A stretch of 64,000 nucleotides of DNA from an uncultured Prevotellaceae bacterium (GCA_900316835.1 ONEL01000008.1:18588-82587), one strand, 5' to 3'; shown: positions 27,301 to 35,725, numbered from the stretch's first letter. Notes: generated by a model from the letters alone, not told the origin. Translations and numbers: made by a program.

Positions 27301-27339
27301 ATTACTACTGAAAGGGAGCATGCACAGCATGGCACAAGT
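27300..27339 (+). repeat. 40-bp direct repeat, right copy
   Basis: Identical to 27155-27194. The pair brackets the MITE-like element, so the copies are part of the mobile or amplified unit rather than a short target duplication. Confidence 0.85.
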
Positions 27340-27360
27340 TTCCCATCGCAGGAATAATAT

Positions 27361-27808
27361 AATTGTTTGAAATTGTTAGTAATTGTCTGAAAAAAATCTC
27401 ATCAATTGTCTGAAAAAAGTTATCCCATCAATTGTCTGTAATAAATCCCCTCAAGTGCACAAAACCATTAGTCCGTAATTGTCTTATAGAAAAAAACAAC
27501 GAATTAAACAGATTAATCTAATTGTTTGAAATTGTTAGTAATTGTCTGAAAAAAATCTCATCAATTGTTTGAAAAATATTCCCATCAATTGTCTGTAATA
27601 AATCCCCTCAAGTGCACAAAGCCATTAGTCCGTAATTGTCTTATAGAAAAAAAACAACGAATTAAACAGATTAATCTAATTGTTTGAAATTGTTAGTAAT
27701 TGTCTGATAAAAATCTCATCAATTGTCTGAAAAAAGTTATCCCATCAATTGTCTGTAATAAATCCCCTCAAGTGCACAAAGTCATTAGTCTGTAATTGTC
27801 TTAAGAAA
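27361..27808 (+). repeat. Tandem array of a ~158-bp unit, nearly three copies
   Basis: Units begin at 27361, 27520 and 27678 with AATTGTTTGAAATTGTTAGT. Each contains several AATTGTCTGA-type decamers, then TAATAAATCCCCTCAAGTGC and CATTAGTC. Copies are over 90 percent alike by eye. The spacing is constant and there are no unique spacers, so it is not a CRISPR. Partial copies of the same unit occur at 41473-41530 (inverted), 41691-41727 and 63840-63905. Confidence 0.85.
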
Positions 27809-27817
27809 CCAAGCATA

Positions 27818-27852
27818 TAAAAAACACAAGCCCGGACAATTCCAGGCTTGTG
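27818..27852 (-). terminator. Terminator of tnaA
   Basis: On the minus strand CACAAGCC pairs with GGCTTGTG around a 12-base loop and is followed by a TTTTTT run, about 30 bp after the tnaA stop. Confidence 0.85.
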
Positions 27853-27880
27853 ATACATTCTCTCTATTGTACGCTTGCGA

Positions 27881-29260
27881 TTATTTTCCCAGGCGACGCA
27901 GTTTCACGGTGAAGTGGCGCATGAGTGGTGCTTCCCACTCGATAGCTACACCACGAGTGATCTCGTTGCGACGGTCGTACACATTCTTCAGCGCTGCGGC
28001 TATCACATTCATGTGGTTGTCGGTGTAGACACGACGAGCTATGCAAAGGCGCAGCAGGTCAAGACCACCAAAACGGTTCTCACGAGTCACTGGGTCGCGG
28101 TCGGCGAGGATATAACCAATCTCGCAACCACGGATGCCTGCCTCAAGATAGAGCTCGCAGGTGAGGGTCTGAGCGGGGAACTCCTCTTTAGGAACGTTGC
28201 ACAGCACTTTGTCGGCATCAATAAAGAGGGCATGACCACCCACGGGACGCTGATAGGGGATACCGTACTCGTCGAGCTTGCTTGCCAAGTACTGAACCTG
28301 GTGGATGCGAGTCTCAAGCATTTCAAACTCAGTGTTCTCGTCAAGACCAACAGCCAGAGCATTCAAGTCGCGACCATTCAAGCCACCATAGGTGAGGAAG
28401 CCCTCAAAGGGGATGCAGAACAGCTTTGCTCCTTCATACCACTCCTCGCGGTTGGTAGCGATAAAGCCACCCATGTTCACGAGACCGTCTTTCTTGGCAC
28501 TCATGGTCATGGCATCAACATAGCTGTACATCTCGCGTGCAATCTCCTTGATAGTCTTGTCGGCATAGCCTTCTTCGCGGGTCTTGATGAAGTAAGAGTT
28601 CTCGGCGAAGCGGGCGCTGTCCATAACAACGGGCACACCATACTTGTGACACAGTTCACAAGTCTCCTTGATATTCTTCATCGACACGGGCTGACCTCCC
28701 ACCGTGTTGTTAGTGACAGTGAGCACCATGAATGGCACGTTGCCCTTGTTCTCAACGAGAACCTTCTCAAGCTTCTCGAGCGAAACATTGCCCTTGAAAG
28801 GAATCTCGAGTTGAGTGTCTTTAGCCTCGTCGATAGTCACGTCGATAGCCTTAGCGTGACGGCTCTCAATGTGACCCTTGGTGGTGTCGAAGTGTGCGTT
28901 GCCAGGCACTACATTACCTTCTTTTACAAGGTAAGAAAACAATACGTTCTCGGCGGCACGACCCTGATGAGTGGGGATGACATATTTAAATCCAAACAGG
29001 CGTTGAACAACCTCTTGGAACTTGTAGAACGAAGTAGCACCAGCATAACTCTCGTCGCCAAGCATCATGGCAGACCACTGACGGTCGCTCATGGCACCTG
29101 TGCCCGAGTCGGTAAGGCAATCAATGTAGACTTGTTCGGCTTTAAGCATAAACACATTGTTGTGGGCTTCTTTGAGCCATTGCTCACGCTGCTCACGTGT
29201 GCTCTTCTTCAATGGCTCAATCATTTTGATTTTCCAGGATTCTGCAAATGGTAGTTCCAT
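27881..29260 (-). CDS. tnaA: Tryptophanase
   Basis: The 459-residue PLP enzyme belongs to the beta-eliminating lyase family. The Schiff-base lysine is in MTMSAKKDGLVN (about 263-274), with DSGTGAMSDRQW near residue 50, PTHQGRAAENVL and the substrate loop FDTTKGH. The FDTTKGH motif and overall likeness to Bacteroides enzymes favour tryptophanase over tyrosine phenol-lyase. It splits tryptophan into indole, pyruvate and ammonia. Near the C terminus it reads LRLCIARRVYT where most relatives have IPRR, with the arginines kept. There is no permease gene beside it. A ~300-nt leader with a small ORF and hairpin precedes it. Confidence 0.93.
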   Translation of the reverse strand: MELPFAESWKIKMIEPLKKSTREQREQWLKEAHNNVFMLKAEQVYIDCLTDSGTGAMSDRQWSAMMLGDESYAGATSFYKFQEVVQRLFGFKYVIPTHQGRAAENVLFSYLVKEGNVVPGNAHFDTTKGHIESRHAKAIDVTIDEAKDTQLEIPFKGNVSLEKLEKVLVENKGNVPFMVLTVTNNTVGGQPVSMKNIKETCELCHKYGVPVVMDSARFAENSYFIKTREEGYADKTIKEIAREMYSYVDAMTMSAKKDGLVNMGGFIATNREEWYEGAKLFCIPFEGFLTYGGLNGRDLNALAVGLDENTEFEMLETRIHQVQYLASKLDEYGIPYQRPVGGHALFIDADKVLCNVPKEEFPAQTLTCELYLEAGIRGCEIGYILADRDPVTRENRFGGLDLLRLCIARRVYTDNHMNVIAAALKNVYDRRNEITRGVAIEWEAPLMRHFTVKLRRLGK

Positions 29261-29438
29261 AATAATTGTAAAATATTTTTAGGTTGTGAGGCTTGGCACT
29301 CACTAGCTCTTGCATGGTGATGCAATCATAGCTTGCACTTTGCCACGGTTATTATTGATAATGTGTAGATTGCTAAATGTGATTGACAGAATGATGATGT
29401 TGAGCTCTTTAGTTAATTGTTACTCAACATGCGTCACG

Positions 29439-29460
29439 CCTGCTGACTAAAACAAGCAGG
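29439..29460 (-). promoter_or_regulatory. Hairpin in the tnaA leader just after the leader ORF
   Basis: CCTGCT and AGCAGG form a stem around a 10-base loop, 6 nt after the leader ORF stop codon in the transcribed direction. No long T run follows, so it is not a classic intrinsic terminator; it could be part of a leader-peptide control element. Confidence 0.4.
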
Positions 29461-29466
29461 GTGAAG

Positions 29467-29550
29467 TTATTGGTAATAATGGTCTATGTCCTTGATGTTA
29501 AGGAACTTGTGCGATATGTGCGCACTGGATATTTTATTTCTTATCTCCAT
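29467..29550 (-). CDS. Candidate 27-residue leader peptide of tnaA
   Basis: An ATG 12 nt or so after the predicted transcription start opens a 27-codon frame ending TAA, all within the tnaA leader. The peptide begins MEIRNKISSAHISH and ends KFLNIKDIDHYYQ. The second part resembles the E. coli TnaC segment KWFNIDNKIVDH in having K, an aromatic residue, NI and a later I..DH, but it has phenylalanine rather than the essential tryptophan and no final proline. Short ORFs arise by chance, so only its position and this partial likeness support it. Confidence 0.4.
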   Translation of the reverse strand: MEIRNKISSAHISHKFLNIKDIDHYYQ

Positions 29551-29568
29551 TTACTAATTATTCTTGCG

Positions 29569-29576
29569 CAAAAGTA
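29569..29576 (-). promoter_or_regulatory. Candidate -7 promoter element of tnaA
   Basis: On the minus strand this is TACTTTTG (TAnnTTTG). It predicts a transcription start near 29562 and a ~300-nt leader before tnaA. The -33 region is not clear. Confidence 0.5.
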
Positions 29577-29685
29577 TAAAATTTAACACATAATTCAAAG
29601 ACATTAACAGCTTCTTTAATTTTTATTAAGAAAAGAGGGCGAGGTAAAATGAAGAATCTCTTGAAAACTTCTCATCTTGTGGATG

Positions 29686-29989
29686 AACTGCACCTCAAAA
29701 GTTTTTGTGTCTAACTTTTGGGGTGCACTTCAAAATGTGATAAAAGGCGCAGCTGAGGGTGTGTCATAATGTAATAAAAGGCGCTGCTCCCCCTCTAAGA
29801 TAGAGCGGGCAGGGGGGAGTATGAAAACCTTAATGTCATTTACAGCGTTGATTATCAACCTATTCTGCACCATCATACTCCTCCGCCCTTCGGGCACCTC
29901 CTCTATCTTAGAGGAGGAGTTCTCATGAGATTTCGCATTTTGAAGTGGACCCCAAAAGTTTTTTGTCCAACTTTTGGGTCCACTTCATT
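29686..29989. mobile_element. Palindromic MITE-like element
   Basis: About 300 bp arranged as nested inverted repeats. Outer hairpins lie at 29689-29727 and 29942-29986, both built on a CCAAAAG stem and a loop with TTTTTG and a TCTAA/TCCAA motif. Just inside are CACTTCAAAATG and CATTTTGAAGTG. In the middle, CTCCCCCTCTAAGATAGAG (29787-29805) and GGGGGGAGTATGA (29812-29824) face the near complements at 29873-29884 and 29901-29919. There is no transposase ORF. The outer hairpins resemble insertion-sequence ends, so a non-autonomous element is likely. Confidence 0.65.
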
Positions 29990-30016
29990 TTGACACGCCA
30001 TCCTTAAGCGGTGCCA

Positions 30017-30598
30017 CTATTTCATGTAACGATTGTTGATTTCTTCCCAGTTGAGGATTGACCACAGCGCGTTAATGTGGCCGGGACGGCTATTGCGATA
30101 GTCAATGTAGTAAGCGTGTTCCCACACGTCGAAGCACATGAGGGGATTCATGCCACGGGTCACGGGATTGCTGGCGTTGGGCTCTTGCAGGATGTGAAGC
30201 TTGCCATCGCTGTCGCTTGCTAGCCATGCCCAGCCTGAGCCAAAGAGTGTGGCAGCGGCAGTGTTGAATTTCTCCTTGAACGCCTCAAGCGAGCCAAACT
30301 GCTTGTCAATGGCGTGCGCCAGTTCTCCCACAGGGTGGTTGTCCTGACTAGGTGCTTTGAATTGTAGGAAATACAGGTTGTGGTTGAGAATTTGTCCGGC
30401 ATTGTTAAAGATGCCTCCACTTGCATTCTTGACAATTTCCTCGAGTGATTTGTCTTCAAATCCACTCCCTGGAAGCAGGTTGTTGAGGTTGTTAATATAG
30501 GTAGCCAAGTGCTTGCCGTGATGATACTCTAGAGTCTCGGCACTTACTACAGGTGCTAAGTCGTTAATGCCGTAAGGTAAATCAATGAGTTTGAACAT
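30017..30598 (-). CDS. sodB: Superoxide dismutase, Fe/Mn family
   Basis: The 193-residue protein matches Fe/Mn superoxide dismutases. Metal ligands are visible: His in LEYHHGKHLATY (about 23-34), His in NHNLYFLQF, and Asp and His in the signature DVWEHAYYIDY (about 160-170). The enzyme dismutates superoxide in the cytoplasm. Fe rather than Mn is usual for anaerobic Bacteroidales, which may use either metal; the sequence alone does not settle it. The gene stands alone, with the palindromic element downstream acting as a possible terminator. Confidence 0.96.
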   Translation of the reverse strand: MFKLIDLPYGINDLAPVVSAETLEYHHGKHLATYINNLNNLLPGSGFEDKSLEEIVKNASGGIFNNAGQILNHNLYFLQFKAPSQDNHPVGELAHAIDKQFGSLEAFKEKFNTAAATLFGSGWAWLASDSDGKLHILQEPNASNPVTRGMNPLMCFDVWEHAYYIDYRNSRPGHINALWSILNWEEINNRYMK

Positions 30599-30773
30599 AA
30601 TTGTGAGGTTTAGAATTTTTTATTATGATTTATTGTATTCACATTTTTTGAAAAAATGTTTATTTTTAAATTCGTTCATTGAACAACATTGTAAAGTTAG
30701 TGATTTTTCTATAATTACCACTAAGTTGACACTTTTTTTTATTAAAAATTAATGCGGAGTGGTAAAATGTGTT

Positions 30774-30781
30774 TACCTTTG
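30774..30781 (+). promoter_or_regulatory. Candidate -7 element of the beta-propeller lipoprotein gene
   Basis: TACCTTTG matches TAnnTTTG, 25 bp before the ATG at 30807. This rules out the upstream in-frame start near 30759. Confidence 0.6.
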
Positions 30782-30806
30782 TGACTTAAAAATAATTTTA
30801 ACAATT

Positions 30807-32384
30807 ATGAGTATCAATTTTTTTAGATATAGTGCTTTATCCTTCGTTGCGCTGATGCTAACGGCTATTCTTTTTTCATGTAATGGAATTGCGAAGAAAA
30901 GCGGTAATAATGTGGATAGCGTGGAGAATGAAATCGACAATGTGATGCTGCCCGACACCATGTTTGAGTCGGTGGGTGACTTGGACTTTGATGTGGAAAT
31001 AATCGACACTGCCACCAGTGGCATGTTAAACTCACTTGCCGACCTCTACGACTCGGTGCCAGGGATTTTCACCTTCCGTGGCGATCAGAGTCGCGATGCG
31101 AGATATTTTAGCGGCAAGGTTAAAGGAACTCCCACTAGAATTGTGCGTGACTGGGTTGCCAAGACTGCCGTTCGTGGTAAGTGGGGTGGCGGTTCAGGAT
31201 GGACCGGGCAGCCGGTGTATGTCAAGTGGAGTGACGATCAAGTGGAGCAGTTTAAGAAATCGTCTCCCGAGATTACTGCTAATTTTAAGAATGAGGAAAT
31301 AATAGTGGGCTCGCTATGTGGTGAGGTCTATTTCATTGATTTCGCTACAGGCGAAAACAGTCGCAGCCCGCTCGATGTGGGTAATCCGGTGAAAGGCTCG
31401 GTTTCGCTCGACCCGGCAATGAATGGTAGCCTTTATGTGGGACATGGCATCCCCGAAAATCAACCCTTCGGGCACATTGCCGTGGATTTATATTCACATC
31501 AGCGAGCCTATGTGTGGGGACGCGACGCTAAGTCAAAACGTAGCTGGGGAGCTTACGACTCGTCGCCTATTGCTGCCGGGCAATTCCTTTTCTGGCCTGG
31601 AGAGAATGGCACTATCTATAAATATGAACGCTTGGGCAATGGCGAGCTAAAGATGCACACTACATTGCGCTACATCGTTAAAGGCGACCGTTGTGCCGGA
31701 ATAGAGTCGAGCATGGCGGTATACAAGAATTATGGTTACGTGGGCGACAATCATGGCGACATCTTGTGCATTAACCTTAACACCATGAAGCCGGTGTGGC
31801 ACTACGACAACTGCGACGACATTGATGGCACTATCGTTCTTGAAGTGGTGGATGGTGTGCCTATGCTATACTGTGGTTGCGAAGTGGACTTGCAAGGTGG
31901 CGGTGACACGCGCACTCATTTTGTGAAAATTAATGGACTCACTGGTGAGCAGGTGTGGGAATGGTCGGCGCCTAGCTGTCGCAGCTACCAGGGCGACAAG
32001 CACTTTGATGGTGGTCTCTATTGCACTCCCTTGCTGGGTGACGGCAACTGCAAGGATATGATTTTCGCCTCGTTTAATCAACTCGACAATAGCAATAATT
32101 CGGAGTTCCTTGCATTCGACAAGAACACAGGTCGCCTCATTTATCGCAAGCCACTCACTTTCTACGCGTGGTCGTCGCCGGTGGGGTTCTATAACGAGAA
32201 TAACGAGCTGTTTGTCGTTATTGGTAATTCCAGTGGTCATCTCTATCTGTTCAATGCCAAGACAGGTGATATGCTCTTCGACCAGGTGATGTCGAGCAAC
32301 TTTGAATCATCACCGGTGGTAATAGGAAACTCGCTTGTGGTTGGTTCGCGCGATGGAGGAATCTATCGCTTCCATGTGGAGTGA
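30807..32384 (+). CDS. PQQ-like beta-propeller lipoprotein
   Basis: From the ATG at 30807 the product has 525 residues. The N terminus is a lipoprotein signal with lipobox LFSC at Cys25. The rest (from about 80) looks like a PQQ-binding-type beta-propeller of repeated blades: GEVYFIDFATGE, GHIAVDLYSH, GDILCINLNTMKPVWHYDN, FLAFDKNTGRLIYRK and GHLYLFNAKTGDMLF. Such propellers are scaffolds in exported proteins (BamB is one example) and many do not bind PQQ. Role unknown; an outer-membrane or periplasmic lipoprotein is inferred. The gene appears monocistronic. Confidence 0.85.
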   Translation: MSINFFRYSALSFVALMLTAILFSCNGIAKKSGNNVDSVENEIDNVMLPDTMFESVGDLDFDVEIIDTATSGMLNSLADLYDSVPGIFTFRGDQSRDARYFSGKVKGTPTRIVRDWVAKTAVRGKWGGGSGWTGQPVYVKWSDDQVEQFKKSSPEITANFKNEEIIVGSLCGEVYFIDFATGENSRSPLDVGNPVKGSVSLDPAMNGSLYVGHGIPENQPFGHIAVDLYSHQRAYVWGRDAKSKRSWGAYDSSPIAAGQFLFWPGENGTIYKYERLGNGELKMHTTLRYIVKGDRCAGIESSMAVYKNYGYVGDNHGDILCINLNTMKPVWHYDNCDDIDGTIVLEVVDGVPMLYCGCEVDLQGGGDTRTHFVKINGLTGEQVWEWSAPSCRSYQGDKHFDGGLYCTPLLGDGNCKDMIFASFNQLDNSNNSEFLAFDKNTGRLIYRKPLTFYAWSSPVGFYNENNELFVVIGNSSGHLYLFNAKTGDMLFDQVMSSNFESSPVVIGNSLVVGSRDGGIYRFHVE

Positions 32385-32443
32385 TTTTTAGCGTTTTTTT
32401 CATGGGTGTAGTGTCAAGAATTGCGCATTTGCGATTTTTGTTG

Positions 32444-32451
32444 TACCTTTG
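32444..32451 (+). promoter_or_regulatory. -7 promoter element of the DMT transporter gene
   Basis: TACCTTTG with a TTG about 20 bp upstream (32421-32423) fits the consensus. It lies inside an upstream open frame and so fixes the start codon at 32472. Confidence 0.65.
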
Positions 32452-32471
32452 CACCCCAAAATGAGGTTTAT

Positions 32472-33350
32472 ATGTGGATATTACTCGCTGTAATATCGTC
32501 TATTAGTCTGGGTTTCTTCGATGTGTTCAAGAAACTCTCGCTTGAGCGCAACAACGTGTATGTTGTGCTTTTCCTCAATGTCTCGCTGTGTGCCGTTTTG
32601 TTGTCACCTCTCACGGTGATGTCGCTGCTTGGCAATGAGAATTGCGCATTGACGGTGACAGGGCATTTGTTGATTTTTATTAAGTCGCTCATTGTCACCT
32701 CTTCATGGCTGCTGGGATTTATCTCAATTAAGTATCTGCCACTCAGCATTAGTGGCTCAATCAACGCCACCCGTCCTATCCTTGTGCTACTTGGAGCTAT
32801 CGCTATCTTTGGCGAGAGCCCTAACACTATCCAGTGGATGGGTATCATCTTGGGCTTTGTGTCGTTGCTGTGGGTGGGATTTATAGGCCGTAAAGAAAAA
32901 ATCGAGAAGGGTATTGGCAAGCTCATTATCTTGGGCATTCTCTCGGTGGTGCTATGGGCAATTAGCGGTCTCTACGACAAGTGGCTCATAAGCAACGGCT
33001 ACATGCCACTGTCGATTGAAGCGTGGTATCCTCTTTATCAAACCTTGATAATGCTTGTTGTGCTAGCTTTCGCTCGTAAAGGGCATCGCAGTCCCGACCG
33101 TTTTCACTGGTCACGCAATATCATTGTGATATCAATTTTTATTATTGTCGCTGATATCACTTATTTCTATAGCCTTTCTTATCCTGAATCTTTAGTGTCG
33201 ATTGCCTCCATGATACGCCGTGGAAGTTCACTGGTGGCTTTCTTCTTTGGAGTATTGGTACTAAAAGAGAAAAACCTGCGTCTCAAGATAATAGACCAGG
33301 TTATCCTCATCGCCGGAATGACGTTAATTATTATAGGAAGCCTTAATTAA
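32472..33350 (+). CDS. EamA/DMT-family transporter
   Basis: The 292-residue product (from the ATG at 32472) has about ten hydrophobic helices and two EamA-like halves, starting WILLAVISSISLGFFDVFKK and ending with VLIAGMTLIIIGSLN. The conserved SINATRPILVLLGAIAIFGE motif sits near residue 100. Drug/metabolite transporters of this type move small metabolites across the inner membrane; substrate cannot be told. A promoter with TACCTTTG lies 21 bp before the start, so the longer upstream frame is not used. Confidence 0.88.
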   Translation: MWILLAVISSISLGFFDVFKKLSLERNNVYVVLFLNVSLCAVLLSPLTVMSLLGNENCALTVTGHLLIFIKSLIVTSSWLLGFISIKYLPLSISGSINATRPILVLLGAIAIFGESPNTIQWMGIILGFVSLLWVGFIGRKEKIEKGIGKLIILGILSVVLWAISGLYDKWLISNGYMPLSIEAWYPLYQTLIMLVVLAFARKGHRSPDRFHWSRNIIVISIFIIVADITYFYSLSYPESLVSIASMIRRGSSLVAFFFGVLVLKEKNLRLKIIDQVILIAGMTLIIIGSLN

Positions 33351-33407
33351 CGCATAATTCGCGCTAGTGTAGCGTTTCCAGTAAATCCATGACTAATTTC
33401 TACACTG

Positions 33408-34511
33408 CTATTTAGCTACAGGAATCTTGTCGATGCGGCGCTGGTGACGCCCGCCTTCAAAGGGGGTGGCAAGGAAAGTTTTTACCATCTCAATGGCTTC
33501 GTCGTTGGTGATAAATCGTCCTGGCATGGCAAGGACGTTGGCGTCGTTGTGCTGGCGGGCAAGGCGTGCCACCTCAGGAATCCAGCACAGTGCCGAGCGT
33601 ATGCCCTGGTGCTTGTTGAGGGTGATGTTAATGCCTTCGCCACTGCCACACACAGCAATGCCTGGATAGCATTCACCGCTTTCCACTGCCAGTGCGCAGG
33701 GATGGGCAAAGTCGGGGTAGTCACAGCTTTCTTCGCTGTAAGTGCCAAAGTCTTTATATTCAATGTTGTTATCCTTAAGAAAGCCGATAACTGCTTGCTT
33801 GGTGGCATAGCCTGCGTGGTCGCTACACAGTGCTACAGGAGTGCCTGGTTTCAAGATTGATGTCATATTGCTCTTTTGATTGATTAGTTGGTTGAATATT
33901 TGGTCAAATTTCTCACGCGTTGCGACAGGGTCTTTTAGTATCGCTCTGAAATCTGCAAGACGGCGGGCATTGTCGCTCTGAGGAATCCAAAGCTGCAGGT
34001 AGCCCCCGTCGGCATATTTTTCTCTCATGTGCTCAATAAATCGCTCATAGTGTTCCTCACGGCTCAGGCCGTGGTAGTGCTTGAACGAGAACTGGATGGT
34101 GCGGCGCACTATGGTGTCGGCATCAATCTGGCGGTCGGCCTCGGCTACAAGGCGTCCGTAGATGGAGCGTGGCTCGTGGTCGCTCGAGGCGCGATGGTCT
34201 TCGGCTGCCTGAGCAATAGTCTCAATCTGCTCGGGCGTGAACCACTTGCGCAGGCGTGAGTCTTCACGAATAATGCGTGCGCTCTCGATGTGATGCACCT
34301 CGCGTCCCACTTCTAGACCTAGGTCGTGATAGGCTGCCGCAACCAGCAGCATGGTGCGCTTCACGGTGGGGTAGTGCTGTGCCAGTTTCAGGCTCTCCTG
34401 CATCACATAGTGCACATGCTCGCGGCGATGAGCAGCATCAAAGGCATCATAGCGTGGCACAATCTCCTGTTCCAGGAATTGCTCTATCTCTTTATAACTA
34501 TTTATGTCCAT
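33408..34511 (-). CDS. HD-domain phosphohydrolase fused to ribose-5-phosphate isomerase B
   Basis: One uninterrupted 367-codon frame encodes two domains. Residues 1-200 are an HD hydrolase: AHRREHVHYV (28-37), AAAYHDLGLEVG with the HD pair (59-70), HHIESAR and a late Asp in AEADRQID. Residues 222-367 are a complete RpiB: LCSDHAGY, GTYSEESCDYPDFA, the active-site cysteine in VCGSGEGINITLNK (287-300) and the catalytic histidine in RQHNDANVL. An internal Met216 sits at the junction and could start a separate RpiB. RpiB interconverts ribose 5-phosphate and ribulose 5-phosphate. The substrate of the HD part is unknown. It overlaps lpxB by 14 bp. Confidence 0.85.
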   Translation of the reverse strand: MDINSYKEIEQFLEQEIVPRYDAFDAAHRREHVHYVMQESLKLAQHYPTVKRTMLLVAAAYHDLGLEVGREVHHIESARIIREDSRLRKWFTPEQIETIAQAAEDHRASSDHEPRSIYGRLVAEADRQIDADTIVRRTIQFSFKHYHGLSREEHYERFIEHMREKYADGGYLQLWIPQSDNARRLADFRAILKDPVATREKFDQIFNQLINQKSNMTSILKPGTPVALCSDHAGYATKQAVIGFLKDNNIEYKDFGTYSEESCDYPDFAHPCALAVESGECYPGIAVCGSGEGINITLNKHQGIRSALCWIPEVARLARQHNDANVLAMPGRFITNDEAIEMVKTFLATPFEGGRHQRRIDKIPVAK

Positions 34512-35640
34512 TTTCCAGGTGTTTAATAATCAATGAAGCTGTGGTGGTGGCGCAGTCTTGCTGGCTGAGAAGATGTTTCACTCTCTCATATCCCTCAAGC
34601 ATCTCACGGCGCTCATGACCTTGTGACAAAAGCTGAGTGAGATGGTCATCCACGTTTGTCACACTGCAATGGTGTATCAGTAGCTCGGGAATAATTGCAG
34701 AGTCGGCAATGAGATTAGGCAAGGTTACATATTTTCCCTTGAGTAGCTTGCTGTAAAAGGTGTACACGAGCTTACTGCCATTCATGCGGTAGCAAGCCAC
34801 CTGGGGGGTGCCAAGCAATGCTGTCTCAAGGGTGGCTGTGCCCGAGGTGACTAGCGCCACTTGCGCGTGATAAACAAGATTGAATGTCTTGCCACGCAGC
34901 ACGGGTACCATTTTGCTACCCATTGCGGGGCGATAAATGTCATCGTCAATGCCTGGAGCGCCTGCAATCACAGCTTGGCAACTGGGGTGAAGGCGCGCGG
35001 CGGCAAGCATGGTGGGAAGGTTGTCGCGAATTTCTTTCTTGCGCGAGCCTGGCACAATGGCAATGATGGGTGCGTCGGGATCAAGGTTATTGTCATTGCG
35101 AAAATCGCTGGCTGTGGGCATGGTTTCCATAGCCTGTGCAATTTCTTTTACCGTGGGATTTCCCACATAGTCCACCTCATAGTTGTGCCGACGGTAAAAC
35201 TCTGGCTCAAACGGCAGGATGCAGAACATGCGGTCGACGTAGCGCTTGATATCCTTCACTCGCCACTGTTTCCACACCCACACCTTGGGCGAGATGAAGT
35301 AGAAAACAGGAATGTTTTGCCCATGAGCCCACTTGGCGATTCTCAAGTTGAACGAGGGGTAGTCGATTAGAATGAGAGCGTCGGGACGATGGGTTGTCAT
35401 GGCTTGTTTTGCCGTTTTCATGAAACCCATGATCGACCTCAAGTGTTTCGCAACCTCAATAAATCCCATGAATGCCATGTCGCGATAGTGCACTATGGGC
35501 TCATGACAGGCGCTACGAGCCATCATGTCGCCACCCAAGAAGGAAAATTGCGCCTCAGGGTCTTGTGCCTTTAGCGCGTCGATGAGGGCGCTACCATGAA
35601 TGTCGCCCGAGGCCTCACCGGCTATGATAAAGTAGTTCAT
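34498..35640 (-). CDS. lpxB: Lipid-A-disaccharide synthase
   Basis: The 380-residue protein matches LpxB: MNYFIIAGEASGDIHG at the start, LGGDMM, IDYPSFNLRIA, PVFYFISPKVWVWKQWR and the C-terminal VTSGTATLETALLGTPQV. It joins UDP-2,3-diacylglucosamine and lipid X at the inner-membrane surface during lipid A synthesis. The ATG at 35640 gives the usual N terminus; a TTG two codons upstream is less likely. Its end overlaps the HD-RpiB gene by 14 bp. A minus-strand CAAATTTA at 35665-35672 is a possible -7 box, and tgt diverges upstream. Confidence 0.95.
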   Translation of the reverse strand: MNYFIIAGEASGDIHGSALIDALKAQDPEAQFSFLGGDMMARSACHEPIVHYRDMAFMGFIEVAKHLRSIMGFMKTAKQAMTTHRPDALILIDYPSFNLRIAKWAHGQNIPVFYFISPKVWVWKQWRVKDIKRYVDRMFCILPFEPEFYRRHNYEVDYVGNPTVKEIAQAMETMPTASDFRNDNNLDPDAPIIAIVPGSRKKEIRDNLPTMLAAARLHPSCQAVIAGAPGIDDDIYRPAMGSKMVPVLRGKTFNLVYHAQVALVTSGTATLETALLGTPQVACYRMNGSKLVYTFYSKLLKGKYVTLPNLIADSAIIPELLIHHCSVTNVDDHLTQLLSQGHERREMLEGYERVKHLLSQQDCATTTASLIIKHLENGHK

Positions 35641-35725
35641 TATCAAAGAATGTTTAAAGCGCTACAAATTTACAATCTTTTTTTCTTCTAGGCAAGTGAC
35701 TTGACTTATCGGTGGCTCCATCAAT

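Noticed and set aside
27361..27808. Possible CRISPR array
   Set aside because: The period is about 158 bp, the whole unit is repeated, there are no unique spacers and no cas genes.
27875..29254. 459-codon plus-strand open frame opposite tnaA
   Set aside because: It mirrors tnaA on the complementary strand. The protein has no recognisable motif, while the minus frame is a complete tryptophanase.
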